The translations under genes were made by a program, and so were the position numbers. A DNA stretch of 64,000 nucleotides from positions 62,001-126,000 of the forward strand of contig JAZKJV010007258.1 of assembly GCA_037367405.1 (NCBI GenBank). The letters are read 5' to 3'. This document shows, one piece after another, positions 53,150 to 64,000 of this stretch. The DNA is from Ottelia alismoides (Eukaryota; Streptophyta; Magnoliopsida; Alismatales; Hydrocharitaceae). The notes beneath the pieces were generated by a model. That model did not search any database and had not been told where the DNA came from. It saw only the letters and a program-made list of their open reading frames with translations. Numbering within the stretch: the first letter of the stretch is position 1; each line of letters starts with the position of its first letter.

Positions 53150-54499
53150 GAGTTTGACTATTATCTTTTCAATATTAGTTGGTGATAAGACAATCTTGGA
53201 AAGAATTTAGCGAGATGTTAGGTGCCGGAAATTTTCGTAATGACTGGACCGAATTCTTACGACCAGTTGCACCTACTTTGAACCAGTATGGGTGTAAGTA
53301 CGGACTGTAAAACGGCTACCCCTGTTACTTGAGGACGGAGCCTTACGCAATGTCCTCTAAACCACCCACTCTTTTAAGGAAATTCGAACTGTTTACTGGT
53401 TACCCGTTAGATACTCACTAAGAAGTAGCTAATCATTTTTTGAAGAATCAGTAGTCAATATGAAAATCCGGGTTTGGGCTCTAGCCTTAAGTGTTGTCTC
53501 TTGCTCACTCAGAAAAATAAAAGCATCCAAGGTCATGGTTGCTCTCCTGCAAAAATTATTGATTTTGTGGTTTATGTAGTTCGACTATATTTAGCAGTCC
53601 CAATTTTAATTAGGCAATCATAGAAGAATTAAGTGAGAACAAATACATGTCTACCATCCAGTCCCAATTTTCTTTTAAAATTATGTGACAAAACAAGAGG
53701 GAGGAGTTAGGGAAAAGCCAATGCACGCAAAAATAATGATGTATGCTGAGTTAGAAGACTTACAGTAAATCCTCACAATCTCCATGTGGGATGCAATACA
53801 GAAATTAAAAATTTTATCTAGATGAATGCAAGCGGATAAAAAAAACCACACCTAATCAAAAATATCTATTAGCGGGAAAGAATTGAGTTAAATTTAGCTT
53901 AATTGAACAATCTAATATATGTATCAATTAATAGTGAAGTGTGGCCTAATTCTACGAGCATAATAAAAAATTTAAATGCTCTAAGAGCCATATATGCAGG
54001 TTTATCCTAATCGCCACTCAAGTCGGGCCCCAACCTCATCAGAGAGTGAAACAGACCATGACACACCACAAGAATAGTTCAAGATCTTTTTACACATGCG
54101 AGAGTCCAAATGGACACCGCGACAAATCAGCAATTAATTACATAAATTAAAAAAATGCAGAAATTAAAAAAATGCGAGAGTCCAAATCTACGCTCTCTCA
54201 CGACTTGACTCGATCTTAATTTATTTGCGTATTTTTTGGAAGTCGGTGAAGATGCTTCGGTTCTTGAAAAACCGCTCCACATACGCCGGGTTCCTCGCAA
54301 GAAAAATAAGAGAGATTTGTGTAAGAGAGTGACTCAAAAATAAATCAAAAATAGAATTAGAAAAAATAAATGCTGAAAATAAAATAAAATAAGTGCAGGA
54401 AAAAAAATAGAATTTAGAATAAGAAATTTGGAGGTCAGACTACCCGAATGCAGAAAACCGAACGAAAATTTTCAAAACACAAAACTAAGCCATTTTCCT
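53150..54499 (-). other. Element B leader
   Basis: Non-coding region between primer site and first frame, conserved with 40498-41959 of A in opposite orientation (GACTCGATCTTAATTT, AGCCTTACGCAATGTCC, CCTCACAATCTCCATGTGGGA). No frame kept across copies. Confidence 0.65.
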
Positions 54500-54516
54500 C
54501 TCCGGCAATGGTGCCA
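54500..54516 (-). other. Element B primer binding site
   Basis: TGGCACCATTGCCGGAG on the minus strand, 14 of 17 matches to the Asp-tRNA complement TGGCGCCGTTGCCGGGG; all three differences are G to A. Two bases inside the 5' LTR. Confidence 0.8.
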
Positions 54517-55628
54517 TCTGATGAGTCCAAAAATTGCGCATGTTAAGAAAGCATATATCGTGAATTATCATTCGCCTAAAAATAATTTGTCGTTTCGTTG
54601 TAGGCGGCAATCGGAATCGGTCAATCAAATAACCACAATTATTTAGTCAATTTTTAATCGAGTGGTTTTATGTTTATTTTACTTGGGCAAGTACTAAGGT
54701 TGAACACAAGGAGGCAAAGGAACAATCTAGAATTATGTCTATTAAAGTTCGTACGCGGTTTTCGAGGCGGTCTTTTTTGTAATTTTTTAGTGCAATAAAG
54801 GATGCAAAATGTAAATTCAGCCTATTTTAGGTACTAAAATGTAAATGTCAAGCAAACGATGTCCGAAAAAATACGAAACTTTGCTAAGATGATAAGTATG
54901 ATGAAATGAATGCATTATAATTTTTTTTGGAATTTTTAGATGCAAGATGATTTTTTTATGAATTTTTAAATGCAGACAAAGTGAATTTCAATATTTAGTT
55001 ATAATGAATAATAAATCTACTTATTTTTAAGGGATAAAATTATCCAAGATCTATCACTAGGTAATGGATCTCAAAATAAGTCCTAAACCTCGAAAATGTG
55101 AGATTTAGTACCTATTAAAAATCAAATATTGAAATATGCAAAATGATTTTTTTAAGGCAAAATACGCATGTAAATGAAAATCTTTTTGGGCAAAATGTTC
55201 ACCATAATTAATTCAACAATATGTGATTTTTCAAGAATTTTTAGAGCAACGATTAATCAAGGATAACTTTTAGAGCACAAAATGGGCAAAATATGCATTT
55301 TCCACAAAATAATTAATTATTAATTAACAACTACTCATAAAAATGTCAAACATATGCCAAGATGTAGAGAATTAAATGACAAACATCATTCTATTTTTGG
55401 ATAATTAAATAATACAATGTAGCAGTCCAGAATAGTAGAAGAATACAGGGGTATAACTTTAAAATAAATAATTAAAATATATATGACAATGCATAGGGGG
55501 ACCTAGGTGCAATTGCTGATAACCAGGGGGAAATGTTGCAATTTCTCCAGAGGGGCTCGTGCCCTCTAGTCGGTGGACTTTAATGCAAATAAGAGGACCT
55601 TCGGGGGGCTGATCGCAATTTTCCCAAT

Positions 55629-55654
55629 GGGTCACGTGCAAAGCTTGTGACCCC
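55629..55654. promoter_or_regulatory. Inverted G-box pair in element B 5' LTR
   Basis: GGGTCACGTGC, spacer AAA, GCTTGTGACCC: one intact CACGTG and one decayed copy in inverted arms. Confidence 0.45.
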
Positions 55655-56296
55655 TGATGATGATTGCTGACGTTCCCCACGCACGTGTAGAGCACGTACG
55701 GGGGGCCTCGAGTAGTATGCCCGGTCCTGGTTGGTGGGGAGCGGCGGAGGAGGGCCGCTCCGGCGGAGGCTCCTAAAATGATGGAGATGCTAGGTGTCTC
55801 AAGCCTGGCGGTTGTGAGTTTCGGTGCAGCGAAGACGTCGACTGTGGATGCTGGCGATGCGTAAGGTCGGTGACAAAACCTGGAGAGCGGAGGCGATCGA
55901 TGACGACATCGGAGAAGATCGTGGCGGTGAAGCGGTGTAGTCGAAGGTCGAAGGTAGTTGACCGGCGTTGGGCGAGTTGTTGTAGTTGTTGTCGGAGAGG
56001 GTTGTCGGAGCTGCTCTACCGATGGCGCTCGGGGAATGAGGTTGAATGCATAAAATGATGATCATGAGATAGCGTTGTTGGTCGGAGAATACGCTGTTGG
56101 CGGAGTACGTCGAAGTTGATTCTTCATGGGCTCGACGGGACGATGGCTCGAGCATGACAGCAAGGCCAGGAGAGGCGCTGCAACAAGGACGATGATCCTC
56201 GGATCTCGCCGATGAGAGATGCTTGCTGGTCTGTCACCCCGACGGCTAAATGAAGAGTAGAATGGCGGATGGGCGTTGACGATGCGGTGGTGTAGC

Positions 56297-56303
56297 TTTT
56301 ATA
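56297..56303 (-). promoter_or_regulatory. TATA box in element B 5' LTR
   Basis: TATAAAA on the minus strand in CCCTATAAAAGCTACACC. Transcription would run toward lower coordinates through about 1.78 kb of R-U5 into the leader. Confidence 0.6.
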
Positions 56304-57799
56304 GGGTAGAGGGCTCTCACCGGACATGGAAGTAGGGGATATGGGATTTGAGGTGGAGATCAGTTTCGACGATTGATGAGATTCGCGAGATTTGGAGATC
56401 TGGGATGAGGATGAGGAGATCGCAGATGGGAAGGATGTGCGAGATTCGAGGGGATGACAAAGATCAGAGGTAGGGGGTGATGGTACGGGCGGCATGACGG
56501 AGAAAACGGAGGAGAACGGTGCTTGGTTGGGAAAGTTGGGTTGATTAGGATGATGGACGGTGGCCGTCCGATCGGTCGAGATCGGACGACGACGAAGTTG
56601 ACACGTGGCGAGCAGGAGGAGTAGAGGGTCAAGCACGTGCGTGGCGCGTGCTTGGAAGGCACGTGCGACGCACGCGCGGGGTCTTTTTATTTTTTATTTT
56701 ATAAAAAATGAATAATAAAAATCCCAAAAACGGCTGACATGTGGCGGATCCACGAGCTGTCACGTGTCAGAACCACAAAAATCAGAGAATAAAATCTTTA
56801 ATAAATCCAAAATAAATAGCAAATGGCATCGGATCTAAAAAGTTTCTTCACGAAAATTGCTCGTCTCGATGAGATCTACAACTTTCATGAAAACATCAAA
56901 ATCAAAATCAATCATTTACATAAAGTGATATTTTGGGGTATCCCATGTACATAGATACCATGATTTTTGAGTTTTATAAGTTTTTTATCATTTTTAAATC
57001 AGATAAAAATCCAAGAAAAATATGATGAAATCAAAGATAGATATTTACACATTAATCTATTTTTGGATTTTTATTAATTAAGAAAAAGAAGAAATAAAAT
57101 AAAATACTAAAAGAACAAATTTGTACAATCAGTTAGTGAAGACTTGGACCCAATTTGTTTCTTTGATTTCAAGATCAATTTGGATTTGGATTTTTGTGCA
57201 TTTTATTAAAACTTTTATAAAAGAAGAGAAATAAAAAAGAAATAAACTAAAATAGGTTAAATATGTACATAAAATAATAGATCAAAAATCGTTAAAATAC
57301 AAAATGTACAAAAGAGGCCCAAAACCCAACTTTCACATATGAGCTCCGATTCACTTAAACTTGATTTATTTTGAAGGTAATTGAATTTACATTAGTTCAA
57401 AAGTGAGTAGGATCAAAACAGACACTGGATGGGGAAGATATGAGGTTTTTAGTCTGGAAATCCTGAAACTAGGGTTTGGGTTTTTGGTCCACTTATTTGG
57501 GTTAGTAATTTTTTTGTATTTTTCATTTATTCATGTGAGTGATATGTACATAGTGGAGGTAGTTTTGTGTTATTCGGAGTTAGTATGAATTAGTTAAAAA
57601 TCAGGGAAGTTATGTTATTTACATGTCAATTTGGTTGGGATTTTTGGCTTCTTATTTGTGCAAAATAAGGTATAAAATGCAATTCTTATGAAAACATGTT
57701 TGAATGCTAATTATGCAAAATAAATGAAGAAATGCTGATGATTTTGAGGGATTTTAGCTTAATTAATGATATTTAGAGTGATGAATCTGAGATTTGTCA

Positions 57800-57804
57800 A
57801 TGAT
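57800..57804. repeat. Target site duplication of element B, right copy
   Basis: ATGAT, identical to 45196-45200. Confidence 0.92.
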
Positions 57805-59154
57805 CTATCTTTTTCTTTTTCACTCTCTTACACTTAACCCGAGCCATGTCTTCTCTACGCTTCTTGTGCTCTGAGGACACAACACTCGCTATGTATAGGG
57901 GTGTGTGTATACATACTGTGTATACATTTTACCCCTATCTCGTACTTTCGCGTAAGTCTATATGTATTTACGGGGTGGGTAACTAACTTGAAAAAAAACA
58001 ACGAAAAAAAGAAGAAGGGTTTTGCTACTAACAATGAATGTGTTCTACCAAAAATTTTGAAAAATATGGCTTCTTAAAAAAAGAGTGTCTACAATTCACA
58101 CACCTGCACTTCATCTAGCACTACATTCATTCCATTTGTGAAAAGCCCTTGGGTTCTAAATTGAGTTATGAGTAGAAATCGAAAGTGGTCTGTACTTGAC
58201 CTTAATCAACCTAATTTTTAGAGGAACTTCACCGAGAAATAGGATTTTAGAAGCTTCGAGTCTATGACTTAATTCTTCGAGTTCCACATGACGATGTGCA
58301 GCATTTGACTCTAAGTGTCTAACCAGGTCTCTTCATTCCGAGTACGACTCTGGGATAGGGAATTAATTTGTACTCTTGCACTATGAACTTAGCTCAACTT
58401 AGATGGGATGTGGAAGATTGTGTGAGTTTCTTTTCTGGTAGCGTGGACATATAAATACCATAGTACGGGTTGAAATAAAGCATCAGAAAAGGGATGGACG
58501 ACTGGCATAATTTTTTTAAGACCCTAAAACATATACAGAAAAAAAGATTCCATACTCGTAGGGGAACAACAAGATCCAAGCAGAGCTACCAAAAATCCAA
58601 ATACAAAGAAGACACTACCAATAAACATTTGACTAAAAAGGTCCAAGCTTCAAGAAAACCTGCAGATCTTGGTGGAGAATTGGCTAAACTGACCGGCTTC
58701 ACAAGGACATGTGACTACACTAGCCACCCTCCAGTTCTTTTCTCCTTCTTCTAATTTCTCCCTCTATTCGATTGTGAACACAACGTAATAGACCTTAAAA
58801 GGAAATACATGACTCCCCGAGGACGAGTTACTAGAGAGGAGGTTTGCATGGTAGTCCGACATTTTGGATGGGAAGAGGTAAAACCATTCACACACGAGTC
58901 AATTATTCAATGTTCATTGGGTAGGCTTTTGGAAGAGGATTGATCTAAGATGACTTTTGACCCGAAACTGACAATGATGTCTAGAACTTGAAGGTTGTTG
59001 ATTTTAAAATTCTAAGTCTCACAGAAGTTCCGCCAAACTAATAATCCAAAGGTTGAGTCTAGTTTCATTTCCACCTTCTGCTCATGGTCTTGGTATGGAA
59101 CCCAATCTCATTTCACATCCTTGCATTTATTTTGATGCTCAGCGATGACCATGG
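57805..59154 (+). other. Element A internal 3' region resumed after element B
   Basis: Continues exactly where 45195 stops, as shown by colinearity with the minus strand of B (TTTTTCACTCTCTTAC, CTTCTTGTGCTCTGAGGACACAACACTCGC, TTTCGCGTAAGTCTATATG, TACGGGGTGGGTAA). Mostly non-coding. Confidence 0.8.
58494..58754 (+). CDS. Small open frame near the 3' end of element A
   Basis: 86 codons, basic (MDDWHNFFKTLKHIQKKRF, TRRGTTRSKQSYQKSK, LTKKVQASRKPADLGGELA, ending HPPVLFSFF). Aligned open frame with the same stop in B (49102-48863). No domain recognised. The position, after the polyprotein and before the purine tract, is where some gypsy elements carry an extra ORF. Low certainty that it is translated. 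Confidence 0.35.
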   Translation: MDDWHNFFKTLKHIQKKRFHTRRGTTRSKQSYQKSKYKEDTTNKHLTKKVQASRKPADLGGELAKLTGFTRTCDYTSHPPVLFSFF

Positions 59155-59170
59155 TTTAAGAATAGGGGGA
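59155..59170 (+). other. Element A polypurine tract
   Basis: TTTAAGAATAGGGGGA immediately before the 3' LTR. Confidence 0.8.
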
Positions 59171-62100
59171 TGATGAATCTTAGATTCATCAATCTAAGAA
59201 TCATGAATTAAGCTCAAATCCCCAAAATTCATTGGCACATCTTCATTTATAGTGCATAATTAGCATTCATGCATGTTTTGATAAGAATAACATTTTATCA
59301 CTCATTATTGCACAAAATAAGAAGCCTAAAAGCTCAACCAAAATGACATGTAATATAGCCAAAATTCCCTGATTTTTAACTAATTCGTGCTAACTCCAAA
59401 TGACCTGAAATCACCTCCACTTTGTACATACCACTATCCTAAATAAGTGGACCAAAAACGTGAACCCTAGTTCTAGGATTTCTGGACTAAAACCTCGATA
59501 TATTCCTCATCCAACATCCGATTTGATCCTAATCATTTTGGGCTAATGTACATTCAAATACCTTCAAAACAAGACCAAGTTCAAGTGAATCGGAGCTCAT
59601 ATGTGAATGTTGGGTTTTGGGCCTCTTTGTACATTTTGTACTTTAGCGGTTTTTGGCTTATTATTTTATGTACATAATTAACTCATTTTAATTTATTTCA
59701 TTTTCATTTATTTTATTTGATAAAAGTTTTTTTTTAAAATGTATAAAAATCTAAATCCAAACTCATTGGAATCAAAGAAACTAGCTGAGTCTGAGTCCTC
59801 ACTAACAGTCTGTACAAAGATTATCTTTTTCGTATTTTATTTTATTTCTTATGTTTCTTACTTAATAAAAATCAAAAAATATTAATGTGTAAATATTTAT
59901 CTTTACTTTTATTATATTTTTTCCGGATTTTGATCCGGTTAAAAATGACAAAAATAGAAAACCTAAGATCAATGTATTCTATGTACATGGGATACCCAAA
60001 AAATATCCCATTGTGCAAATGATCGATTTTTGTTTTGGTCTCTTCATAAAAGTTGTAGATCTCATCGAGACGAGCAACTTTTATGAAGAAAATTGTTCGA
60101 TCCGAGATCATTTGCTATCTATTTTTATTTATCTTTATCATTTATTTTTGAATTTTCTAGAGGTGCCACGTGGCGGCTCGTAGAGCCGCCATGTAGCATC
60201 CATTTTTGAGCTTTTTAAAATTCATTTTACTAAAAAATTACAAAAAATTAAAAAAATTAAATCTATGGCCACGTGGCATATCTGGGACCCTCCGATCTCG
60301 GCCGATCGGACGACCTAGAGATCGCTCCCATCCTCTACCTCCTTTCCTAATCGGAGACAAGGTGTCGCCGCCTGCACCTCTGACATCTCTGCCGTCGTCT
60401 CCTCGACGAATCCCGGGCACCACAAATCTCAGATCTTCGCCTTCCTTCTTAGCTTCGTTGTCTCCTTGCAAATCTCATCAAATATGTGAATCGCGACATC
60501 GCCGCCCACGTATATCGTCCGATCTCGCCAGCCCACATCTAGCCAATCACCTCACCAAATCTCATCTCCGATCAACCGCACTGCCTCAAGTCCCCCTCTA
60601 CTCACTCCTATAAAACCACACCTCCGGCACACCATTCCTGTATCCGTCAGTCCACAATTGAAGGGAGAAAGCCAACCGGAGGTGACATCTCCAGCACTCC
60701 CTACTACGACGAGGTCCGAGGTCACTGCACCTCATAGCAGCTGGAGCCCCAGCCGCTCGCTGTCATTGATCCGGCCTTTCATCATCGTTGAGCTGCCTAA
60801 CGACTCGCCTCCTTCGCACTTCGACCCCATCTACCATAAATGCCACCCTCATATGCAGCTCATCGTTTAGAATCCTCGCCTTTGGCCACCCTCCACCAAG
60901 GCTCCCATCGTCGCACCACCGTGGTTCGCCACTAACGTCCATCATCGATACCTTCTGCCTTCAACCAACGGCTGCACTGCCCATTCCACCTCAGCATTTC
61001 ACTTTCACCTTCGATGATGCAGTAACCTCCTTTAACAACTCCTCTGCCAGCAGAGGTTCATCAACCATCTCCCTTCATTGAAGCTTCACATGCCCTTGGA
61101 ATCACCACTTCAGTCTTGTCACTAGAGCATCTCTCCTCCCTACCTCCGACCATCAAGCTCCACATCTGGGAGTCACTTTGTGTCCTCCACCTTCAAGCAG
61201 GGCTACCGCCACCGCTATCATCTACTTCATCGACAATGAATCACAGGGCGGGATGCCCGAGGTTCTCCCACGCGCACTGCATGTGCGGTGGAAATGATAG
61301 CAAGGAGCCCCACCCCCGCCCACATGATACACACGTGCGGAGTGGGTTAATTACAACCACACCCTTGGAGCCCCCCCCCTTATCCACATCTAGTCCAACC
61401 TTTCCAAGGTCACGTGAGGCACACATGACCCGTGGAATTTTGCATAAAACCCCTCCTGGTTTAGGTAATTACACTATAGTCTTTCTATTTCATTTGCTAC
61501 TTTATTTATTTATTGTAATTTTACATTGAAACCAATATGTTCCTTTATTTTAGACCTCTACATGACATTATTTTTATTATCAAAAAGTAGCGTGTTGTTC
61601 TACAATTAATTCTCTACATTACGACATGCTTGTGATATTTTTTTGATATGTGGTTAATTATTAATTAATTTTCTTGGGAAAATTATATATTTTGCGCATC
61701 TTGCACTTGAAATTCATAAGTAAATAATAATAGATCTAAAAAATGCCATAAATTCACAGATTGTAGAATTAGTTGTTTGTTACATCTTTCCCAAAAAGAA
61801 TTGCATTTGCATGCGTGATTTGCTTTTAAAAATCATTTTGCATATTACAATCTTTAATTTTTAATAGGTATTGAAACTCTTATTTTTCAAGTTTAGGATT
61901 TTTCTGAGATTGATCACTTGGTGATAGATCTTGGATAATTTTATCTCTTGAAAATAAATAGGTTTAATATTTATTGTAATTAATTATTAAAATTCACTTT
62001 ATTTGCAATCATAAATTCATAAATTATTTATCTTGCATCCAATAATTCCAAAAAATTACAGTGCATTCATTTCATCATAATTTACATCTCTCCCAAGTTT

Positions 62101-62434
62101 CGTAATTTTCGAACATTATTTGATCGAATTTGTTTTTTAGTCCCTAAAATTGGCCTTATTTACATTTGCATCCCAAAATTATTTTAAAAATACCAAAAAT
62201 ATCGTCTCAGAAACCGTACACGAACTTTGATAGACATAATTCTAGGTTGTTCCTTTGCCTCCTTGAGTTCGACCTTGGGACTTGTCCTAGTAAAATAAAC
62301 ATAAAACCACTCCGATTAAAAATTGATAAATTCTTGTGGTTATTTCTTGATCGATTCCGGATTCTCGCCTACAACGAAATGACAGATTAAACAGATAATT
62401 CACACAATTAACGTTGGATTTTCACGGCTCATCA
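59171..62434 (+). repeat. Element A 3' LTR (3264 bp), complete
   Basis: Starts with a perfect palindrome (TGATGAATCT, T, AGATTCATCA; 59171-59191) and ends CGGCTCATCA at 62434. TATA box at 60609-60615 and GC-rich block 60280-61440. Directly followed by the internal sequence of another copy (C), without primer site. Confidence 0.92.
60609..60615 (+). promoter_or_regulatory. TATA box in element A 3' LTR
   Basis: TATAAAA in CACTCCTATAAAACCACACC, the same context as 38676-38682. Confidence 0.6.
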
Positions 62435-63299
62435 AGACACACATTAGATCATAAACATAGTCAAAAATTTCAACTCGGTTCTTCACGGCTAATAGAACAT
62501 TCTGCTAGGTGCAGTTTGTCGGATTGCATTCCATATAGAATAAGTTTACAAATCTTGTAATGTATCCCACATGAAGATTACGAGGAATCACTGTAAGTCT
62601 CCTAACTGAGCATACATCATTGTTTTCCACATACATAAGCTTTTCCCAAATTTATCCCTCTTGTTTCGTAACTTAAAATTTAAAAGTAAAGTAGGACTGA
62701 ATGGTAGACGTGCATTTGCTCTCACCTAATTTTTCTGTGATCACGTAATTAAAATTTAGACTGCTAAACAAAGCTGACTTTAATTAAACTCATAAAATCA
62801 AGAATCGTTACGGGAGAGCAACCCTGTCATTGACATTTATCTATCTATGTGAGCGAAATACAACATTTAAGGATAGAGCCAAGTTCCAGGATTAGCAGAG
62901 TGGATGGTTTAAAGGACATTGTATAAGGCTCCGTCCTTAAGTAATGGGTAGTCATTTTTCTGTCTGTACTTACACTCATAATGGTTGAAAGTAAAGGTGC
63001 AACTAGTCGTAAGAATTTAATCTAGTCTTTAAGAAAATTTCTGGCACCTAACAGCTTGCTAATTCTTTTCCAAGATTGATTTTATCACTAACTAAAATTG
63101 AAAAGATTTGCCCAACTCTTGCGGCTTCCACTGTGTGAGTTAGTGAACCTAGGATTTGTATTGCATTTTCATTTGTGCGTGAACCGAGTTCGAATATAAA
63201 AAATCATATACTTGTGTCATCTCTCTCCTTGATTTAAAATTAGGGTTTCTTCTACTGAGTATCATGTGCACTTGAGCGTTTTGTTAACCAAGATCCATT
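62435..63299 (+). other. Element C: partial leader
   Basis: Begins at the point equivalent to 41047 of A (ACACATTAGATC, TTCACGGCTAATAGAAC, GAGGAATCACTGTAAGTC, AACTGAGCATACA). The primer site and first 560 bp of the leader are missing, so C is fused to the LTR of A through a deletion. Confidence 0.8.
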
Positions 63300-64000
63300 A
63301 TGTCAACTCAACCACCCCCTTTGAAATTAATGAAACATTGGTCTTTGTACCCTCCAGATTATTTCTTTTTGATCAAACCGAAAGCATCTAAACCCTCTTC
63401 TTCCAAGCATCCTCCAATAATCATGGGCCCACGGAGGAATCCGATACATTCTATGACTTCCAATACATTTACGCAGATCATCCAATCAAATTCAACACTC
63501 GTTGAGATCTACCACACACCCGCCCTTTTCTACACATGATCCACTTCCATCCTCGGCTAACCCATCTTATTCCAGATTTCTCACTAGACCACATGAACCT
63601 TTCAAAGATCAAACCACTTTTGAGGCAAATGAGTGTTCGAGATACCAACCCCAACCATATTCATTTTTTCGTCAAAATTTTATTGGGGTAGGTTAATGAT
63701 TCCACAGAAACACATCTGAACTGGACCTTAGGGAATTACATGGTGAACCAACCAAACTGAATGGAGCAGTCTAATGGATTGACCCCAATGATCAAATCTC
63801 CATTGACCAACCTGTAAACCACTCCTTCGAGCAACCTGCACATACATAGAATTGTACTGATGATATCAACACACATGAACCCTTTATGTTGACTTCATCA
63901 TACGAGGATCTGACCATTCACGACCATTGAAATAAAATTTACTCTACCCAGCATTGTATGCCTGAGTCATAATATATAGAGTATGAGACCTACATATTTC
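63300..64000 (+). pseudogene. Element C: polyprotein N-terminal region, cut by the window end
   Basis: ATG at 63300 opens a 79-codon frame: MSTQPPPLKLMKHWSLYP, KPKASKPSSSKHPP, then a stop (63537). The alternative frame continues DPLPSSANPSYSRFLTRPHEPFKDQTTFEANECS, matching A (SYSRFIAETNEPFQDQITFETHDC). Later HSFEQPAHT and the PESQYxEYETYIF tail match A near 42650. This is the best view of the probable start of the family's first frame. Confidence 0.7.

Larger units (their letters stand above)
45201..57799 (-). mobile_element. Large-LTR element B, complete (12.6 kb), no RT or integrase seen
   Basis: Minus-strand LTR element with exact 5-bp duplication ATGAT. 5' LTR 54519-57799 (3281 bp), primer site 54516-54500, leader about 54499-53150, coding region about 53113-49945, palindromes 50070-49939, 3' non-coding part with a small open frame, purine tract 48456-48441, 3' LTR 45201-48440 (3240 bp). 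The internal region is about 6.1 kb and has no recognisable RT, RNase H or integrase motif in any frame, so movement would need enzymes in trans. The retropepsin-like sequence and the Asp-tRNA primer site point to Ty3/gypsy ancestry (Tat/Athila side). It is inserted in the 3' part of element A. Confidence 0.93.
54519..57799 (-). repeat. Element B 5' LTR (3281 bp)
   Basis: Minus strand from 57799: TGACAAATCTCAGATTCATC (terminal palindrome damaged on one arm) to GGACTCATCA at 54519. Aligns throughout with 45201-48440, including the GC-rich block, TATA box and G-box pair. Confidence 0.92.
37437..62434 (+). mobile_element. Large-LTR element A, plus strand, interrupted by element B
   Basis: Order: 5' LTR 37437-40478 (first 226 bp lost), primer site 40481, leader, polyprotein remnant 41960-44950, palindrome array 44961-45195, element B in antisense (45201-57799 with its ATGAT duplication), the rest of the internal region 57805-59154, purine tract, 3' LTR 59171-62434. 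Removing B joins the internal region to match element B's own internal region. Without B, A would be about 12.4 kb. I see no RT, RNase H or integrase in any frame. It is more decayed than B, as expected of the host of the insertion. Confidence 0.85.

Noticed and set aside
1..64000. CRISPR arrays, operons, tRNA or rRNA genes
   Set aside because: The direct repeats seen are LTRs, microsatellites or the palindrome units; no cloverleaf or rRNA sequence was recognised, and the DNA is plant nuclear repeat DNA.

Overview
The window is plant nuclear DNA made almost entirely of nested transposable elements; I found no convincing host gene, tRNA or rRNA. It looks like a flowering-plant repeat block: dense Ty1/copia elements primed by initiator-Met tRNA, a hAT DNA transposon with plant-type introns, Ty3/gypsy-like elements with an Asp-tRNA type primer site, and many C-to-T decay mutations (CGA to TGA, CAG to TAG), as expected of methylated repeats. 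The species cannot be told. Element names below (I, E, F, G, H, D, X, A, B, C) are my own labels.

Region 1-15182 is a patchwork of broken copia elements with very short LTRs (about 140-165 bp): plus-strand fragments ending in LTRs at 1016-1160, 2672-2813 and 12777-12918, and minus-strand elements I (2814-5956), E (6225-9705), F (9706-12075) and G (14036 to about 15000). Pieces of the long LTR of family D (12076-12545 and about 13640-14035) and a probable gypsy-type LTR (about 4150-5288) sit between or inside them.

Region 15183-20549 is copia element H on the minus strand, with 143-bp LTRs and an exact 5-bp target duplication (CTTAT). Its inside is rearranged, with RNase H sequence present twice and gag/integrase absent. 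A 3.5-kb hAT transposon (15790-19288, 17-bp perfect terminal repeats, 8-bp target duplication matching at 6 of 8 positions) is inserted in its RNase H region. A stretch of unknown sequence, a 351-bp MITE-like foldback (22209-22559) and a CA-rich tract follow.

Region 22761-33660 is copia element D on the minus strand, with 2.5-2.7 kb LTRs and a decayed gag-PR-IN-RT-RH order, flanked on both sides by CA-rich repeats.

Region 33793-64000 is the most interesting part. It holds at least three copies of a large LTR-element family (LTRs about 3.25 kb, Asp-tRNA type primer site, full length about 12.6 kb) in which I see no reverse transcriptase, RNase H or integrase. The internal region encodes one long polyprotein frame: a coiled-coil-like N-terminal part, a retropepsin-like domain without the D-x-G active site, a repeated module of about 50 residues and an acidic Ser/Tyr-rich tail. 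Palindromes followed by PPT-like purine tracts come after it. Element B (45201-57799, minus strand, exact ATGAT duplication) is complete and lies antisense inside element A (37437-62434). A shares LTRs in tandem with a nearly empty copy X on the left and a truncated copy C on the right. Such elements would need the enzymes of an autonomous partner to move.
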